From Rotaria sp. Silwood1 (lineage: Eukaryota; Rotifera; Eurotatoria; Philodinida; Philodinidae), in contig CAJNOP010000413.1 of assembly GCA_905250075.1 (NCBI GenBank), positions 119,934-183,933 on the forward strand: 64,000 bases of DNA, read 5' to 3'. Position 1 is the first letter of the stretch. Each line of letters starts with the position of its first letter. The notes beneath the pieces were generated by a model. The model was not told the origin of the DNA. It saw only the letters and a program-made list of their open reading frames with translations, and did not search any database. The position numbers and the translations under genes are program-made. Positions 25,401 to 38,397 of the stretch are shown here, piece by piece.

Positions 25401-28400
25401 GAAAAACGTCTTCGTTCATTTAACATTCTTTCTGTTTCACGTTTTTTTGTTTCACTAAATTGTGTTGCAATAACAACAAGACATAAATTAATCATAAAAA
25501 ATGATCCAATTACAATAAGACAAACAAAATAAATCCAATCCCAAAATGAATGAGCATCTTGAATATAATACATTATATTAACCCAACTTTCAAGACTTAT
25601 TATCTACAAAAAAAAAAACAAAAAAATAAAATTAGAAAAAAAACAAAAAAATTTCATTAAATAATACTTGAAAGATAACAACCCATGCTAAACCAATATT
25701 ATCAAAACTAATTGAACCCGAATATGGATTTTTATCGGATACATTACAAAATTTATAATATTGATTCCAATTAATACAAGCATTAGTTGGTTTATTTGAA
25801 TCTTTTAATAAATGTTCATTATATGTATGAAAATCAAGTTCACATGTTAAATTTCCTTTTCGTAATTTTGGAATATCTGAACATTTTGTCATTCCACTTG
25901 ATTGAGGTTGAGAACAAACAAATGAATCTTGATCAGGTGGAATATAAAATGCTCGTAAATGAAAATTTCTTTTTTTTTTTAAAATAAATAAATAAATAAA
26001 TAAATAAAAATTTTTATTATTATTATTTAGAAATCATACTCAAATAAAGATTGATCAACTATTGTTGTTGTATTTAATTGTAAAAAACAACGATTACGTA
26101 ATAAACCTTTCCATAATTGTACACCAACAATACCAAATATAAAGAAGACAAAAAAACAAAGAAGTAATACATTTCCAAGCATTGGTAATGTATCAAGTAA
26201 TAACATGACAAGTATACGCATTGATGGTACACGATTTATTGCACGTAATGGACGAAGTACTCGAATTGTACGAATTGCTGATAAACTTAAATTATCACCT
26301 GGTAGTATTGCTTCTATTAAACTATAACACATAAAAAAATTCATTTTTTTATATACTTTAACAGATTTATCAAAGAACAAGACATGAATGAAGACATTTT
26401 ATACTAAAAGAATTGTCTATTAACTAGATTTTATCCAATATTCTTTTTTATTTAATACTTTTATTATATTATTCAAATATAAACATAAATCATCGAAGTT
26501 TTATTATATTGAAAACTTTAATTGTAAATTGTAGAGAGAAAATAATTCTTAATTGTTTAAATCATTAGAATTTCTTTTTTCTTCCAATATGATTAATAGA
26601 TTTATTAAACTATTTGGTTTGATATGAAATTCATTTGATCTTTTACAAAAACAAAAGTAATAGTTAACGTATATAATTATTTTATCAGCGAATTTTTGTA
26701 TATGGCCATTGAAAGATAAATACTTAATTTATTATTATTCGATATTAATGCCTAACATTATCATTGTATCTGATGATTATAACATTAACTAGTGTCATGA
26801 AGAATATGATTATGAATTTAAAGTTAAAATATCTAATTAGTCTTGTTTTGTTTGAATAAGTTAAGACAAAAACAAAAAAGAAAATGTTTATTTGAAAATA
26901 ATTCAATTAGTTTTCTTTTTGACGAGATATTTTCAATGTTCAGCTAATTTGTCTATTATTCGCTTGATTAGACTAATTTTATTATTTTATTTTCTTTCAT
27001 TTTGCTTCAACACATTCTTCTTCATTTTACTTATAATTTATATATATGTATAGTATTCAAATTTTATTAATAAACACATTGGTTTTTACATTAATAGACG
27101 GAGATTTATGATCACAGTTACGATTATAAAGCATTCTAAGCAAATAAAAAAAAAAGTTGGTCACGTCGATCTCAAATCAAAATGAAAATATTTGCGATGT
27201 GAATAAAATATCGTTATTTAACAGATTATTTAAATTCGTAATAATAAATGAGCTCAAATAAAAGATTTAAATTTATACATAAATATTTGAAAAGTATATA
27301 TATCATATATTATTTAAATTTTCATATTCGAATCTATTTGTTTAGATAATAGAAAAAAATTCAATATAATCAATATTTAATAATGATAAAAATCTAATAA
27401 TTAATCATTAAATAAAAAATTCCTAATTAATCAGTTTATAATATTATGAAAGAATGATCGAAATTCTTTATTATAAAATAAATACATTGATGACGAAATT
27501 ATTTTCAAAAAACAAAAAAAAAAAAGTTTCAAAGTTTTAATTCTAAGAAATTAAAAAAGTCAACTGTGACTCAGATTCAACTGATATTTGGCTGATTAGA
27601 TTTTAATAAATTGTAACTATTGATTATTAAATATAATTAAGAAAGAAAATATGTTTTAACTCCCATAAGAAACATGTGAAAATTAATAATGAATATTATT
27701 GATAATCATCACGTATAGAAGTGTCACGAGCTGCTCTATCGACTCGATACGTCAATGACAAGACAATCTTGAATATTTTCATATTTTTTTTTTCTAATTA
27801 AAAAATCATCGTTTGAATTTTTTTCTTAATAAATCTAACTAATTGATCTACAATAAATATTTGACTATATATATATATATCGAAAAATAAATGTCGAATG
27901 AAAAAAGTTAAAAAAAAAAAAAATGAAAAATCTTACCCAGAAAAAACAATAAAACAATCCAATCTATTCCATGTATCAGCTAAATATGTTCTTTTACCAA
28001 ATATTCCCATTGCAGTCATTTTAATACACATTTCAATAGTAAAAAAAGCAAAAATAAAATAATCAGTTGCTTGTAACCAAATACAACGTGGTGTATCACA
28101 TTTTTTTGAAGATTGTAAATTCGAATGATGTTCACATGGTTGATACATTCCAAGTGTTATACAATTAAGTAATATAACAATCATACTTATACGTTCAAAC
28201 CATGGCCATGTTATTAATTTTAAACATTGATAACGTGGTGTTGTTGTTTGTTTAAGACAATAAAAAACTCTATCAATAAAACCAGGAAATGGTAATTCAT
28301 TTTCATCTGTTTCTTCAAGATTACGTGAAGCTGGTAAATCTGTTAAAACATTTGTTGAACCACCTTCATTTAATATACGATCATTTTCACATATATGTAA

Positions 28401-28499
28401 ATTATCACTTCCAATTGTTATTATTGTTGATGATAATGGAAAATTTAAATTATTTTTATTATTATTATTAATAATTGTTGTCAAATAATTCTTATCCAT
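13445..28499 (-). CDS. Cav3: T-type voltage-gated calcium channel alpha-1 subunit (Cav3)
   Basis: Plasma-membrane pore protein for low-voltage-activated Ca2+ current. Exons (minus, 5' to 3'): 28499-27937, 26321-26040, 25968-25668, 25603-25262, 24509-23547, 21870-21797, then either 21706-21574 or 21439-21229, 20834-20679, 20620-20555, 20496-20379, 20323-19635, 18878-18778, 18713-18590, 18535-18253, 18188-18064, 17406-17278, 17211-16777, 16729-16620, 16560-16427, 15841-15759, 15703-15515, 15456-15310, 15247-15125, 15070-14962, 13875-13445. Every junction keeps phase, giving 2069 residues (2095 with the longer alternative exon). Domain I occupies about 100-470, II about 690-935, III about 1240-1560, IV about 1590-1845. 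S4 helices carry regular Arg ([48 protein letters not shown]). Selectivity-filter residues are E (SLESW), E (QEDWN), D (RDGWV) and D (GDNWN), the EEDD set that defines T-type channels. The I-II start ([11 protein letters not shown]) matches the Cav3 gating-brake region. No IQ motif or EF hand is seen, as expected for Cav3. The linkers (I-II with an Asp run, II-III rich in Ser/Asn) are lineage-specific. The start ATG could be preceded by further 5' exons. Confidence 0.95.
14224..14864. mobile_element. pogo/Tigger-like DNA transposon, internally deleted, in last Cav3 intron
   Basis: Terminal inverted repeats: CAGGAAAACCTCTACTAGTG at the left and, read from the right end, CAGAAAAACCTCTCCATTG. 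Both are followed by GTGAACAC-type repeats. TA dinucleotides at 14222-14223 and 14865-14866 are the expected target duplication. At 641 bp it is far shorter than an autonomous copy and contains only the short ORF at 14473-14730. It lies in the intron 13876-14961, antisense to the channel gene. Confidence 0.8.
14473..14730 (+). CDS. transposase-derived N-terminal helix-turn-helix protein (85 aa)
   Basis: An intact ORF inside the pogo-like element. Residues about 5-55 ([20 protein letters not shown], then [16 protein letters not shown]) match the layout of the psq/CENP-B-type N-terminal HTH of Tigger/Jerky transposases. These bind the element's own ends. The second HTH and the DDE catalytic domain are absent, and the protein stops after HLRGGQKNK. 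If expressed it could bind element termini without cutting, as truncated transposase repressors do. That role is inference. It could equally be a passive remnant that has not yet decayed. Confidence 0.6.
   Translation: MASRYEFTLQEKMQLVHDSNNGDGLSQHKSVEKYNISLGSVSNILKRKAEYLNDYETIQNQNIKRKLKDADTQNLVHLRGGQKNK
16120..16308. mobile_element. hairpin MITE with CCCAAGCAGAC ends, in a Cav3 intron
   Basis: The left arm starts CCCAAGCAGACAAAACTTTT and includes CGTTTAAACGCAC. The right arm is its near-perfect complement, ending AAAAGTTTTGTCTGCTTG. The centre has a second palindrome, GTTTGGCTCACAATTGTG against CAACTGTGAGCCAAAC. The whole 189 bp can therefore fold back. It lies in the intron 15842-16426. A TA or AATA target duplication is possible but not certain because the last bases of the right end differ. 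Confidence 0.75.
19330..19376. repeat. perfect 14-bp inverted repeat in Cav3 intron
   Basis: ACTAATGCCCATTT at 19330-19343 and its exact complement at 19363-19376 are separated by 19 bases. They lie in the intron 18879-19634. The element is small. It could be a transposon remnant or an RNA hairpin. Confidence 0.6.
21229..21439 (-). CDS. Cav3: Cav3 alternative exon, long cysteine-rich domain II S5-pore loop
   Basis: This exon of 211 nt (phase in 2, out 0) encodes the end of IIS5 ([12 protein letters not shown]), an extended extracellular loop with six Cys including KCKCCTC, and the start of the pore helix ([16 protein letters not shown]). It has the same phases and the same flanking motifs as the exon at 21574-21706. 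Only one of the two can be used, because including both would duplicate the end of S5 and the pore helix. The longer, Cys-rich type corresponds in layout to exon 12a described for invertebrate Cav3 genes. Confidence 0.85.
21574..21706 (-). CDS. Cav3: Cav3 alternative exon, short domain II S5-pore loop
   Basis: This exon of 133 nt is interchangeable with the one 3' of it. It encodes [20 protein letters not shown], a short loop with three Cys, and [16 protein letters not shown], then joins the exon carrying the QEDWN filter at 20834. It is closer to the vertebrate Cav3 loop and to the 12b type of invertebrates. The two exons are only about 130 bp apart, which suggests origin by tandem duplication. 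Confidence 0.85.
22288..23096. mobile_element. non-autonomous hAT element (809 bp) in a Cav3 intron
   Basis: Ends are CAGGGCTCGAAACGGGCC and, complemented from the right, CAGGGCTCGAAATGGGCC. They are flanked by the 8-bp duplications TTTCATAT (22280-22287) and TTTCATAC (23097-23104). About 150 bp inside each end is made of GGGCCGG-like words, extremely GC-rich against the surroundings. The middle is plain AT-rich DNA with no transposase. It sits in the intron 21871-23546. Frames through the GC-rich parts give Gly/Pro/Arg/Ala-rich strings that are artefacts. Confidence 0.9.
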
Positions 28500-30651
28500 G
28501 ATCGAGCAATAGTTGTTGCTGCATGATCTGAATAGAATATATATATATATATATATAACAACGACAGTCGATAAATGGACACTTAACTATAATCTACCAT
28601 TTTTATTATTTAATATGATATTATCAAGACATATCTATAGATGATAATTAATAATTAAATAATTATATTAACCAATAATTCATATTTCGTATTCGAATAT
28701 TTATTGATCTGGAAAAAAAAACAGATATTATATATATAGATTTTTCATATAAATAAATGTCATTTTTTTATTTTTATTAGACAATAACATAAAAACTCTC
28801 TTGGGAAAAGTTACAATTTGTCGGACAATTTTCCCTGATCAATATGTTGTAAATGATGGGAACAGACAATGCAAATAGAAATTTATATATATATATAGTT
28901 TTGTTTTCTTTTTCCATTTGCTTTTTTTAAATAAAATAAAGATCCACAAGGAAAATAGTGTGTTTTTTTTTCTTAACATTTATGTTGCCGATTAAGCTGA
29001 GCAAATAAAATGAAGAATAAGAAAAGAAAAAAGAAACGTTTTTTTTTTTTTTTCTATTTTACTAAAGAAATAACATAAATGCATACTATAACAAATGTCT
29101 TTTTCTTAAGAAATAAAAACAAAAAAAGCTAAATGCATCTTGAATTTAACTTCTTCACATATTTATTATATATAATCATTTATTTATATTCTGTTACTCT
29201 TATCTGATCAGCTTTTTCTTTAAATATAATTCAAACAAAACAAAACAAGACAATTACAGAAACTAGAATAGACTTTAACAAAATCTCATATAATACTTTA
29301 TATTAACAATAAAACAAATAAATATTAAACAAGTGGGTACACTTGCTTTTTTCTTAACGATATTTCAATAAATTGAACTAAATATTCTAATTATCTTCAT
29401 ATTAGTAATAATAGACATCAACGAATGTTAAACGAAGTAAAAGAAAATAAAAGTAAAGATATTCGAATGATAAATATTCTGTTATAATTATTATCCTAAT
29501 AAGAACAACAAATAAGTTGCTGCTCTATAGGATAGACATAAGCGTAATTAACGACTAATTCAAAAGCATACGCACAATGTGAGAATGACAAACAACAAAC
29601 TGAAAGCTAACAGTGTTTCTTACTTAACTAATGAAGAATTTTTAATCAAGTCAAAAAGTAAGAAAAATTTTGAGTGAGGTCAAATATAATTAATTTTGAT
29701 AATTTTTCTTAACAACAATGACGAATTTAGTCAATGAAAAGCAATGATAGAAGTCTCATGAAATAGAGAATGTATCTAGCAAGTAAGTAGACTTATTGCC
29801 AATATGATTGTTTCATGAATGAGAATAATAATCAAGGTTGTTGTTTTTTCTTTTTTTTTTTGTTTATTTGACAGATTCGAATTTTTATGTTATAATATTA
29901 TATTTCTATTGATTGTCATTTCTTATTTTATTGTCGATATAAGTTAAACATGAGTAAGATAGACATTGCATGATGAAATCTATGCAATAGATAAAAAATA
30001 TGTTTATGTTTCTTGATATTAAGATCTAACATAATAAAATTATAAGTCAGGCCTTTTTTCTTATCTGACCATCGAATTCGATTTATTTTCTGTCATCATT
30101 CATTAGAGCAAATCGAGCCAAACGATGAACAAATCGGGTTTTTGCTTTTTTTTTTTTGGAAAGCGTGAAGAAGATTAAAAATAAATAGAATGAAATATAT
30201 AATTTTTGATTAATCTACACACTGTTCATCATTTTTTTTATATTGTTGAGAATAATAAATTTCTTGTTTCGACTATTAAATAATTAAGAAAAAAAATGAT
30301 GATGAGTAAAACACTTACTGGAAAAAAAACAGCCATGCAATGAGATAAACTTATTAAAATGACGGATTTCCTATTGTTTTGCCTGATAGATAAGACCTGC
30401 TAGGTCATACTCGTGTCTAAAACAAAATTAACTTTTTGTCATGTCAACAACGAACATACATAAGACTAACATTTAATAATGATACAATAGTATTTTTTTC
30501 TCATCAATATCGTAGCATATTTTTTCTTGTTTATTTTATTAAACATAAACTAAAATGAGAGCTCATCTTACCTATTTATTATATCTACAAAGAATATGTT
30601 GATTTGCTATTCTTTATACGAGTTTCTATTCTTCTACTAGACGGAGTTTTA

Positions 30652-30755
30652 TTCTTCTTCTTCTTCTTCTTACAATACTGCTATTATTGAAACTACTTCA
30701 GAACCTTCATCCAGTGCTTTCGTGAGTTTTCTTCTTCTTCTTCTTCTTCTTCTTC
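30652..30755. repeat. TTC/CTT microsatellite pair
   Basis: Two perfect or near-perfect (TTC)n tracts, at 30652-30671 and 30731-30755, are separated by 60 bp. The strand is polypyrimidine and could form triplex DNA. Confidence 0.8.
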
Positions 30756-31314
30756 GTCTTCATCTCACGCTCTTGCAATAGCATGTTTAGTAGCTTGTCG
30801 TTCAGTCATTCAAAAAAAGGAAATTAATTATTATGTTCTCGCTTTCTTTCTTTCAGTCTAGTTTTCCTGCATTTACGTCTCTCTTTCTTTTCTCATCGTT
30901 TGACGCTTATATTAATGAAACACTATTGCACCTTGTTGATCTACCTGCAAGCTTATCTTCTCTTTCTTTTTTTCTTCATTTCCGCCTCAATACTCCAATA
31001 ACGCTATGTAAATTCATGCATTTTTTTTCTATATGCATATACATATTAAAAGCTTATCAATAAAAAAAAAAAATACAAATTATTAACAACATTTTTATTT
31101 TATATATCTCTATTTGTTCTCATCTAGACTTACTCAAGAGAATATCATCATTATCACTATCGTCACTTCATTCTCTATATGGATGTAACACATTACTGCG
31201 AAAGACACTAGTCTATTGCTGAGATATAGGACACGATGGGAGATCAAAAAAAAAACTAATAATAATAATAATAATAATAGAGATATAAAGAGAAAAAAAA
31301 ATAGATGTATACTC

Positions 31315-31485
31315 GTGCATATGCACAAAATACATCTCTATTATGAATGCCACGATCCATCATAAGATTTGTCACAAGATGAAGCGAGCCGAGACTGAGG
31401 CGTCTTTGTGCCCCCGCTTCTTGTAAACGCATGCTTAATCGATAATCTACTTGCACGCTAGCACCATTATCACGTCTATCATCGA
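31315..31485 (-). other. possible isolated exon, family unknown
   Basis: A minus-strand open frame of about 57 codons with clearly higher GC than its surroundings and balanced protein-like composition (RYKFDDRRDNGASVQVDYRL, then GSLHLVTNLMMDRGIH). TTATTAG on the 5' side could be a splice acceptor, and CACGAGTATAC on the 3' side could contain a donor. No neighbouring exon was found within several kb. It lies upstream of Cav3 on the same strand, but T-type channels have no such segment. It might be an exon of an unrecognised gene or a fragment of one. Confidence 0.3.
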
Positions 31486-34400
31486 ACTTATACCTCTCTA
31501 ATAACAATGATCACGATTCTGCTACACATAATAGACAATAACAGAATAACTCAAGACAACATTACTAACCGAAAGAAAAAAAAGAGAAAAAGAACAAAAA
31601 GAGAACGAGATAGCAAAAAGATGTAGCAAAACAAAAAAAAAAGAAGATCTCATCAAATCGAAATAAACATGACGTATGTACGAATGCATACATACTGAGA
31701 CACAACCGAGTTCACTAACAACAAAAAACAAAAACAATAACACCAACATTAGAGTGGTTTTTCATAAGCATCTGTGAATGATTGAGAATGACAGTGAAAA
31801 AAGACAAAAAACAGAATATCAGCATTAGAATATTCTCTGACATTTAGACTATTACTATCAAAGAGCAACAGAAAACGCATTTATGAATATTTTGATTTAA
31901 CACCATGTATTTGATAGACTTTTACACTTATTTACCATGTTTATTTACGTAATAGAAGAGAAAGTTACTTGATATGTCTAAACTATTAAAATTAACAAAT
32001 AAATTGCTCAACTATTTAATAAACATATAGTAAGAAAAAAACAAAAAAACAAACATCATTTATTGACGATTGACAATGATCATGTAATGTCATACTTATA
32101 TAAATATGCTTTTAGAAAAATAAGAATGTTAATGTCTCTTGACATTATAGCCTGATGAATCGATGATTGAAGAAAAAGTGGATAAAAAATTAAAAAAAAA
32201 AAAAAAAACGAGACATAGAAATAAAAAGCATGACATTTATGATGATTAGTATCTATTATATATAACTAATAATGACATATACGATAAAGAAAAATGATGA
32301 AAATATATTATTCAATTTTACAAAAAGACTTAGAAAATATTCTTTTTTATTGTTTACAAAAAAGAATGAAAAACAAGTAAACTGTATATACCAATAAAGA
32401 TATGGATCTCTTTATCATATAAAAATTTTTTTAATATTATTATCGGAAAGAAAATAAGATTAAAATAAATATTGTGTAGATTATTAGATTGTTATTCATA
32501 TTAATTAAACTGTAAATGACGTCAATATATATAATAAAGATTAGTTATTATCCTATAAAAACTAATAAATTATGTTGTTTTTTTTTTAAAATGTTCTCTT
32601 GATACTTTTCATATTCATAGAAAATTTATTTAGACTAAAAATAAAATCATATTATTAAATAATTAATTATAATATGATAGTTTTGAAAATAGTTTCAATC
32701 AAATGAACTGTTCATAAGTACGATTCATTTTATGTGTACTTTTTCATAGAAAATTGAACTAATCTTTAGAAAGAATTTATTTCGGAATAATACAACAAAA
32801 AATGATTCCACTTTTGAGAATATTAATTTCTCGATTACAAAATAAAAACAAAATCTAATACCATTGAATAGAAATGATTATACAGATCATTTATTATCAA
32901 AAGAATTTTTCTATAGTTATAATTATTTCGATCAAAATTTTTCGATATGAAACTATTCTAGATCTCATATTTAATTGTGTATATAACAAATGTTGTTTTT
33001 TTTTCTATGTAATATAATATGTTCGTCTCATCAGTATGTTTAATTAAAATAAAGTGATGTTTACTTCAAATATCTAACATAAACAGAAAACTTATCAATA
33101 ATTATAATCATAAAGAAATAGTATATCATCAAATATAATAATAATAAAAGAGATAGTCACAAATTATAGATTTATATTTTCAGTGCTAAAAGCATTCTGA
33201 AGAATCAAGGCCATTTGATAATGAAAAAGAGAAAACAGATTCGATTATGTTCAAATAAATCGTTTTATAATAATTTCTTAATATATCTCATATCAACACA
33301 AAGTTTTGTCTTCGAAATATTTAACTATTTTAGCAACATCGATTTGTTTTTTATTTTTTTTCTTTACAAATGATTTTTTAATTTCATCATTATTAATATA
33401 GAATTCAAATAGTTTTTCTCTATTTGTTATTAGTTTTTGCTTATGGTACGAAGAATGAATTTTTTTTGAGCTAAAAAAAAAGTCTAATCTTAATTTAAAT
33501 AATCGAATATTTGAAAAAAATTCAATAAAAATCTAATTATATGTTTTTTTTTAGTCCTACACTTTTGTTGTTTTATGTCTTGAAATAATATTTTTTATTC
33601 AATTGAATGACAGTTGATTCGATAACAATAATAACAGTTGTTCGTTTTTTTTATTTTTTTAATATATAAATTAATAATAATTCAATTGAAATAAAATAAA
33701 TGATAAATATGATTGAATTAATCTTCATATAATAAGTATTTAGACAGACAATCATCTTAAATATTGATTGTTCAATGACAATACTATTCTGATTACATCG
33801 AATTTCTTTATTCTTAACATAAGAATCTCTTTTCGATTAATTCATATTTATCTTATTAATTATTTCCCTTTTTTTTTTTTATTATAAATACTTTTATTTA
33901 TTTTATTATCTCATTTTTTGAATATATATCAAACAAATAAAAGCAATAGTTACACATATTATTTACTTTTCTACTCAAATTACATTGAAAATTGATAAAT
34001 GATACCATATAGAAATAATCAATTCATTTAGTTTTTTTTTAATTTTTAGTAAAAGCAAGAAAAAATCTTATTTATCATCTTTTGTTTCTTTTTCATATAA
34101 TCAATGATGATCACTCAATATATAAATGGTATTATTAACGATAAATTCATTTCTTTTCTTCTTTAACATTCAATCAAAAAACAACAATAATAATAACAAT
34201 AATAACATTCAACATGTGTTTCTTAGTTAGATGAATAACTTTGAGCGATTTTACAAAGAATATTAACCTTAACATTGATTGGAATGAGATAGAGAAATAA
34301 CCATCAGTTTCTCTTCTTCGTTCTTTTTCTTTTTCTTTTTTTTATATTTATGTTCGATCTGATCATTATAAGTAAGACAAAACAAGAAACAGAAAGAGAG

Positions 34401-37400
34401 AACGACAAGAAGAAATCGATAGATAGATAGATGATGCCCTCTATCCTTCAACAGTAGTCCTATTATCGGACACAAATGAATGTTACTACTATCACTGCAT
34501 ACAACCATACCAGATATAATCGATCAAATATATAGGGTAAGAAGACAATGTTATAGAGAAATAGACTTTCTCATCCTTATTTTTTCTTATATTATAACGG
34601 CAGCAAATATTGACCTCTGAATATAATAGATAGACACCTCGCAACTCATGACCAGCTTTGTATATATAGATGAACGATCATCTAGTTTTTTTTTTTTCTT
34701 CTTCTTCTTTATCTCCCTTGATACAAAAAAAAATATATATATATAGATAGATTGGCATCGAATCAAAATCCTTAGAGACATAGATGAAGGAAGATATTGA
34801 ATAACTATGTGTTGATGTAATATATATTGTGTAAAATGTTTTAATGTCTAAAAACTAGTAACATTCTCCTTGTTTTAGTTGTACAGGGAAATCATCATGA
34901 TGATCATACTACTTAGTAAATATATCTATAGTGTGTGTGCATTGACTCTTTCAATAATTTATAATTGACTATGATATATAATCGATTTTTATCTCCAAAA
35001 TATCAAAATGAAAATAACCTATAGAATATATATATATTGTAAATCTTTCATCACTTTAGTTTATTTTTAATATGCAAAAAAAAAATGACGAATTTGAATG
35101 GTCTTCGATAATAATTTAATTATACTATATCGATATTTAAAATAGTATTGACAAGTGACGATTTCAACACTTGATCTATCTGTCAAATGAGAAAGTGCAT
35201 TATATATATCACATGAGTACAATCAGTGACTAAAGATATCGTACATTTAATTATCTTTCAAAAATAAGTTAAAGAATATATTCATTTAGTTATTCTCTAT
35301 GTCGGACATGACTACGAATTATCATTCTATTGTGACGACTGTGCATTGATGCACTCACTCGTCTTTCTCCGCCTTACTCTAGTAAACATTGGATTAGTCG
35401 CGCACTAACGCGATAGAAAAAAAAAGAGACAGAGACAGAGAGAATTCTTATATTCAATGAAAAAGCATATTGTAGTAACAGTACAGTAGAGTAGTATCTT
35501 TGTTGCATGCGAACATCATCTTGTGATAATATTCGATATTGTCCCTAGTGATTGAACATAAATATAATAAGATCTAAGTAGTAATGGATATATATATATA
35601 GAGTAAATGAGAAAATGCGTGTCTGTCTATGTATATACACGAAAAGGGATTTACACAATTGATAACAGGTATGATTTCAGTTGTTCTTGAATTTCAATCA
35701 ATTATTAAGTTATTTTATTTATTCTATGACTAGTTAATCGTTAGTTGTTTCAATAAGAACACGTTCAAATTTATAGATAACGATCAATTTTCTTTTAAGT
35801 CATATGATCAATTTTTCTTAACTTATTCTATTCATCAAATTTTCATAGACAAGAAAAAAAAAAACAAATAGTTGAGTGAGTGTTATTTAATGACTAGTCT
35901 TTCAAGTAAGATATATGATTGAAGATTGTTTCAATGATTAATCTTAGCAATGATTGTCTATATTATCTTTATTCTACACAATCAATCAACACCTGTATAT
36001 AAACATAACGTGTTAGGACAAAACTATTCGTAACAAAATTGACCTTTGACAGATTCATACCGTTCAATATATATATATTCGAGACGATTATATATCCACC
36101 TTTATCTATCTTTTTTTCTTAACAACATATACTATATATCATCATGAGTTTTTATTTTTTTGTTTCTTTTTAAATATCTTAGAATTTCATTGAATAAAAT
36201 TGATCTATATTCGATTTTATTAACAATTTAAAGACAACCAAATAATAATAAAAAATGATATTGAAGAAATTAATGGTATAGTCAATTATTTATTAATCCA
36301 TTTTCTTTTCTCTGTTAGAAAAAAAAAAGAAAAATATATTCCCGAAATTTTTCTCCATGGGGGATTTATCTTCTAACTAACATGAAAAAGCTCAATTGGA
36401 ATTGCTAAATAGTATCATTGATGATATATGATGTGAATCAGTCTATCTTAATTCTTTATTTTTAGTAGAATACGTCAAATTTTTTTCTCTTAGTTTTTTC
36501 ATAGAGATATAGAAAATGATCTGATGACACACTATTGGCATTTTTCCAATACCACAAAAAAAAACCGAGAGAAAATCATTTGCATGATAATTAAATTTCC
36601 AGAGGGAATTTAATTGAACAATATACATAGATATATTTTATATATAAAGAGAAGGTTCGAGTATGTCCCGATACCAAATCTCATTTGTCAAAAAAAAAAA
36701 AAAATGGAGAAGCTCTTTTTTCTTCTCTCTTTCTTTGATAGTGTTTCTATCTTTATTCTTGTCATCAATGAATTGTGACTAGACCGGAGACTGATCAGTG
36801 TAACTAGTTGCGGAAAAAAAATGAATGGTGTTGACACAATTAGTTTGAGAGAGGAAACAACATTGATGTCGTGTTTTGAATATGAATCACTACATGATCA
36901 ACATCATATAAAAAAAGAAAATGATGAATATATATATATATATATTGTTTTTTCCTCGAAATCTCAATTTGATGATCCCATATTTATTAAAAAAAGTAAA
37001 GTTATTTATTTTCATCTGGATTCATAAATTATTAATAATAATATTTTCGAATATTTAGTACAAGAATAATTATAATAAGTTATCTTCTTTTTCTTTCCTA
37101 TGTAGAGACAAATGACGATTGATACAATTCGTTTCTAATTATTGTTCTGATCATGTCTATATGACAAGATATGGACAAATGATAGAAGACCTTTTAATGA
37201 TATCATCATACATTTATATTCACATTCATTTAGTTACATGCCAGAGGGTCTACTTTACTCGAAGAATATACATACAGATGACTATTCTCACCATTATATT
37301 CTATAGATAAATCAATAAAATATATCTTCTTGTTTTACACATATATTAACTTGTTTTTTTTAATTCATATTATTGGTATCAATCAGTGTTAATAGGGAGA

Positions 37401-38340
37401 GGGAAAAGAAAATGAATCGTAGCTATATTTATTGTAATCAGACAAGAAAAAAGAAAAGATAAAGTGTAAGACCATTCGAAAATATGTATAAAAGATTGTT
37501 TAATAGGATTATAAAAGTGAATGTAAATTGATGCGATTGATTCTTTCAAATGTGTTATAATCATTTTTATAGGTTTTGTGATTGTATGTCTCGACTTGAT
37601 AAACAATTCCCAGTTCTCTATATGCAACCTGCAACAAAAAAAAAACAAGAATGAATATTGAAGATCGGATTACGTCATTTCGTTCGTGCTTTCACTCATC
37701 ATCAATAGTGGCATATAAACGAACGAGAAAAGAAGGGAGACAGACAAGTGAATCGGGGAGAGAGGGAGCGAACGAAGGGAACGGTAAAGAAAAAAAAAAC
37801 GAGATTCTCGCTAGTTGCCATTAAAACAAAGTTAAACTGTTCGAGTTATCAGCCGAGGATTTTGTTTTAGAGTCATGTTTTATTTTTTTTTTTTTTTTAA
37901 TAAAATAAAGGTAAGAACATATATATTATTCATTTGACACTTTTATAAACAATTGAACACTTAAACATCTATTGTAATACATATATAGAGTGATAAAGAT
38001 AAATTAGATTTGTTCGACATATAAACACGTATAAGTATGTTATTTCAATGAATATGTATAAAGAAGAAGAAGAATTGAAATAAATGTATAAGAATTGATA
38101 ACATATTGTGTTGAAAGTGCTACTAGAAAAAGTGATGCTGTTTCTCAGTCGGTGTTGTCGGCATCATGTTAAAGACGATATCGTCTTACCAGTTAGCAGA
38201 TAATAAGCGTCATATGTCGAAAATCAATCAAGAAAGAGTATAACTATTGATGAGAACTTATTTTCTTTTTCTTTTTTGTACTAACCGCAAAAAAACAACT
38301 ATTCTGAGGTTCTGTCTGTTAAATATATTGTTTGTCGATG

Positions 38341-38359
38341 TTTTTTTTTGTTATTCTAG
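38341..38359 (+). promoter_or_regulatory. candidate splice acceptor just upstream of the Amt start codon
   Basis: A T-rich tract ending TTATTCTAG lies 38 bases before the ATG at 38398. It could end a 5'-UTR intron or receive a trans-spliced leader, which bdelloid rotifers are known to use. No donor was identified upstream. Confidence 0.4.
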
Positions 38360-38397
38360 ATAATAAAATATTTAATTCAACAATCGAAAATTGAATA

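Larger units (their letters stand above)
28500..38397. other. 10-kb AT-rich intergenic region between divergent Cav3 and Amt genes
   Basis: Very AT-rich, with long A and T runs, TA microsatellites, (TTC)n at 30652-30671 and 30731-30755, and an AAT run at 31257-31279. No gene is supported except a possible isolated exon at 31315-31485. It should hold the promoters of both flanking genes and any 5' untranslated exons of Cav3. No specific element can be named from sequence alone. Confidence 0.6.

Noticed and set aside
30833-31063. Plus-strand frame rich in Phe, Leu and Ser
   Set aside because: It is produced by a pyrimidine-rich strand next to TTC repeats and shows no domain or splice logic.
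36651-36672. GGTTCGAG resembling a tRNA B box
   Set aside because: No A box, acceptor stem or anticodon arm can be formed around it. No tRNA was seen anywhere in the window.
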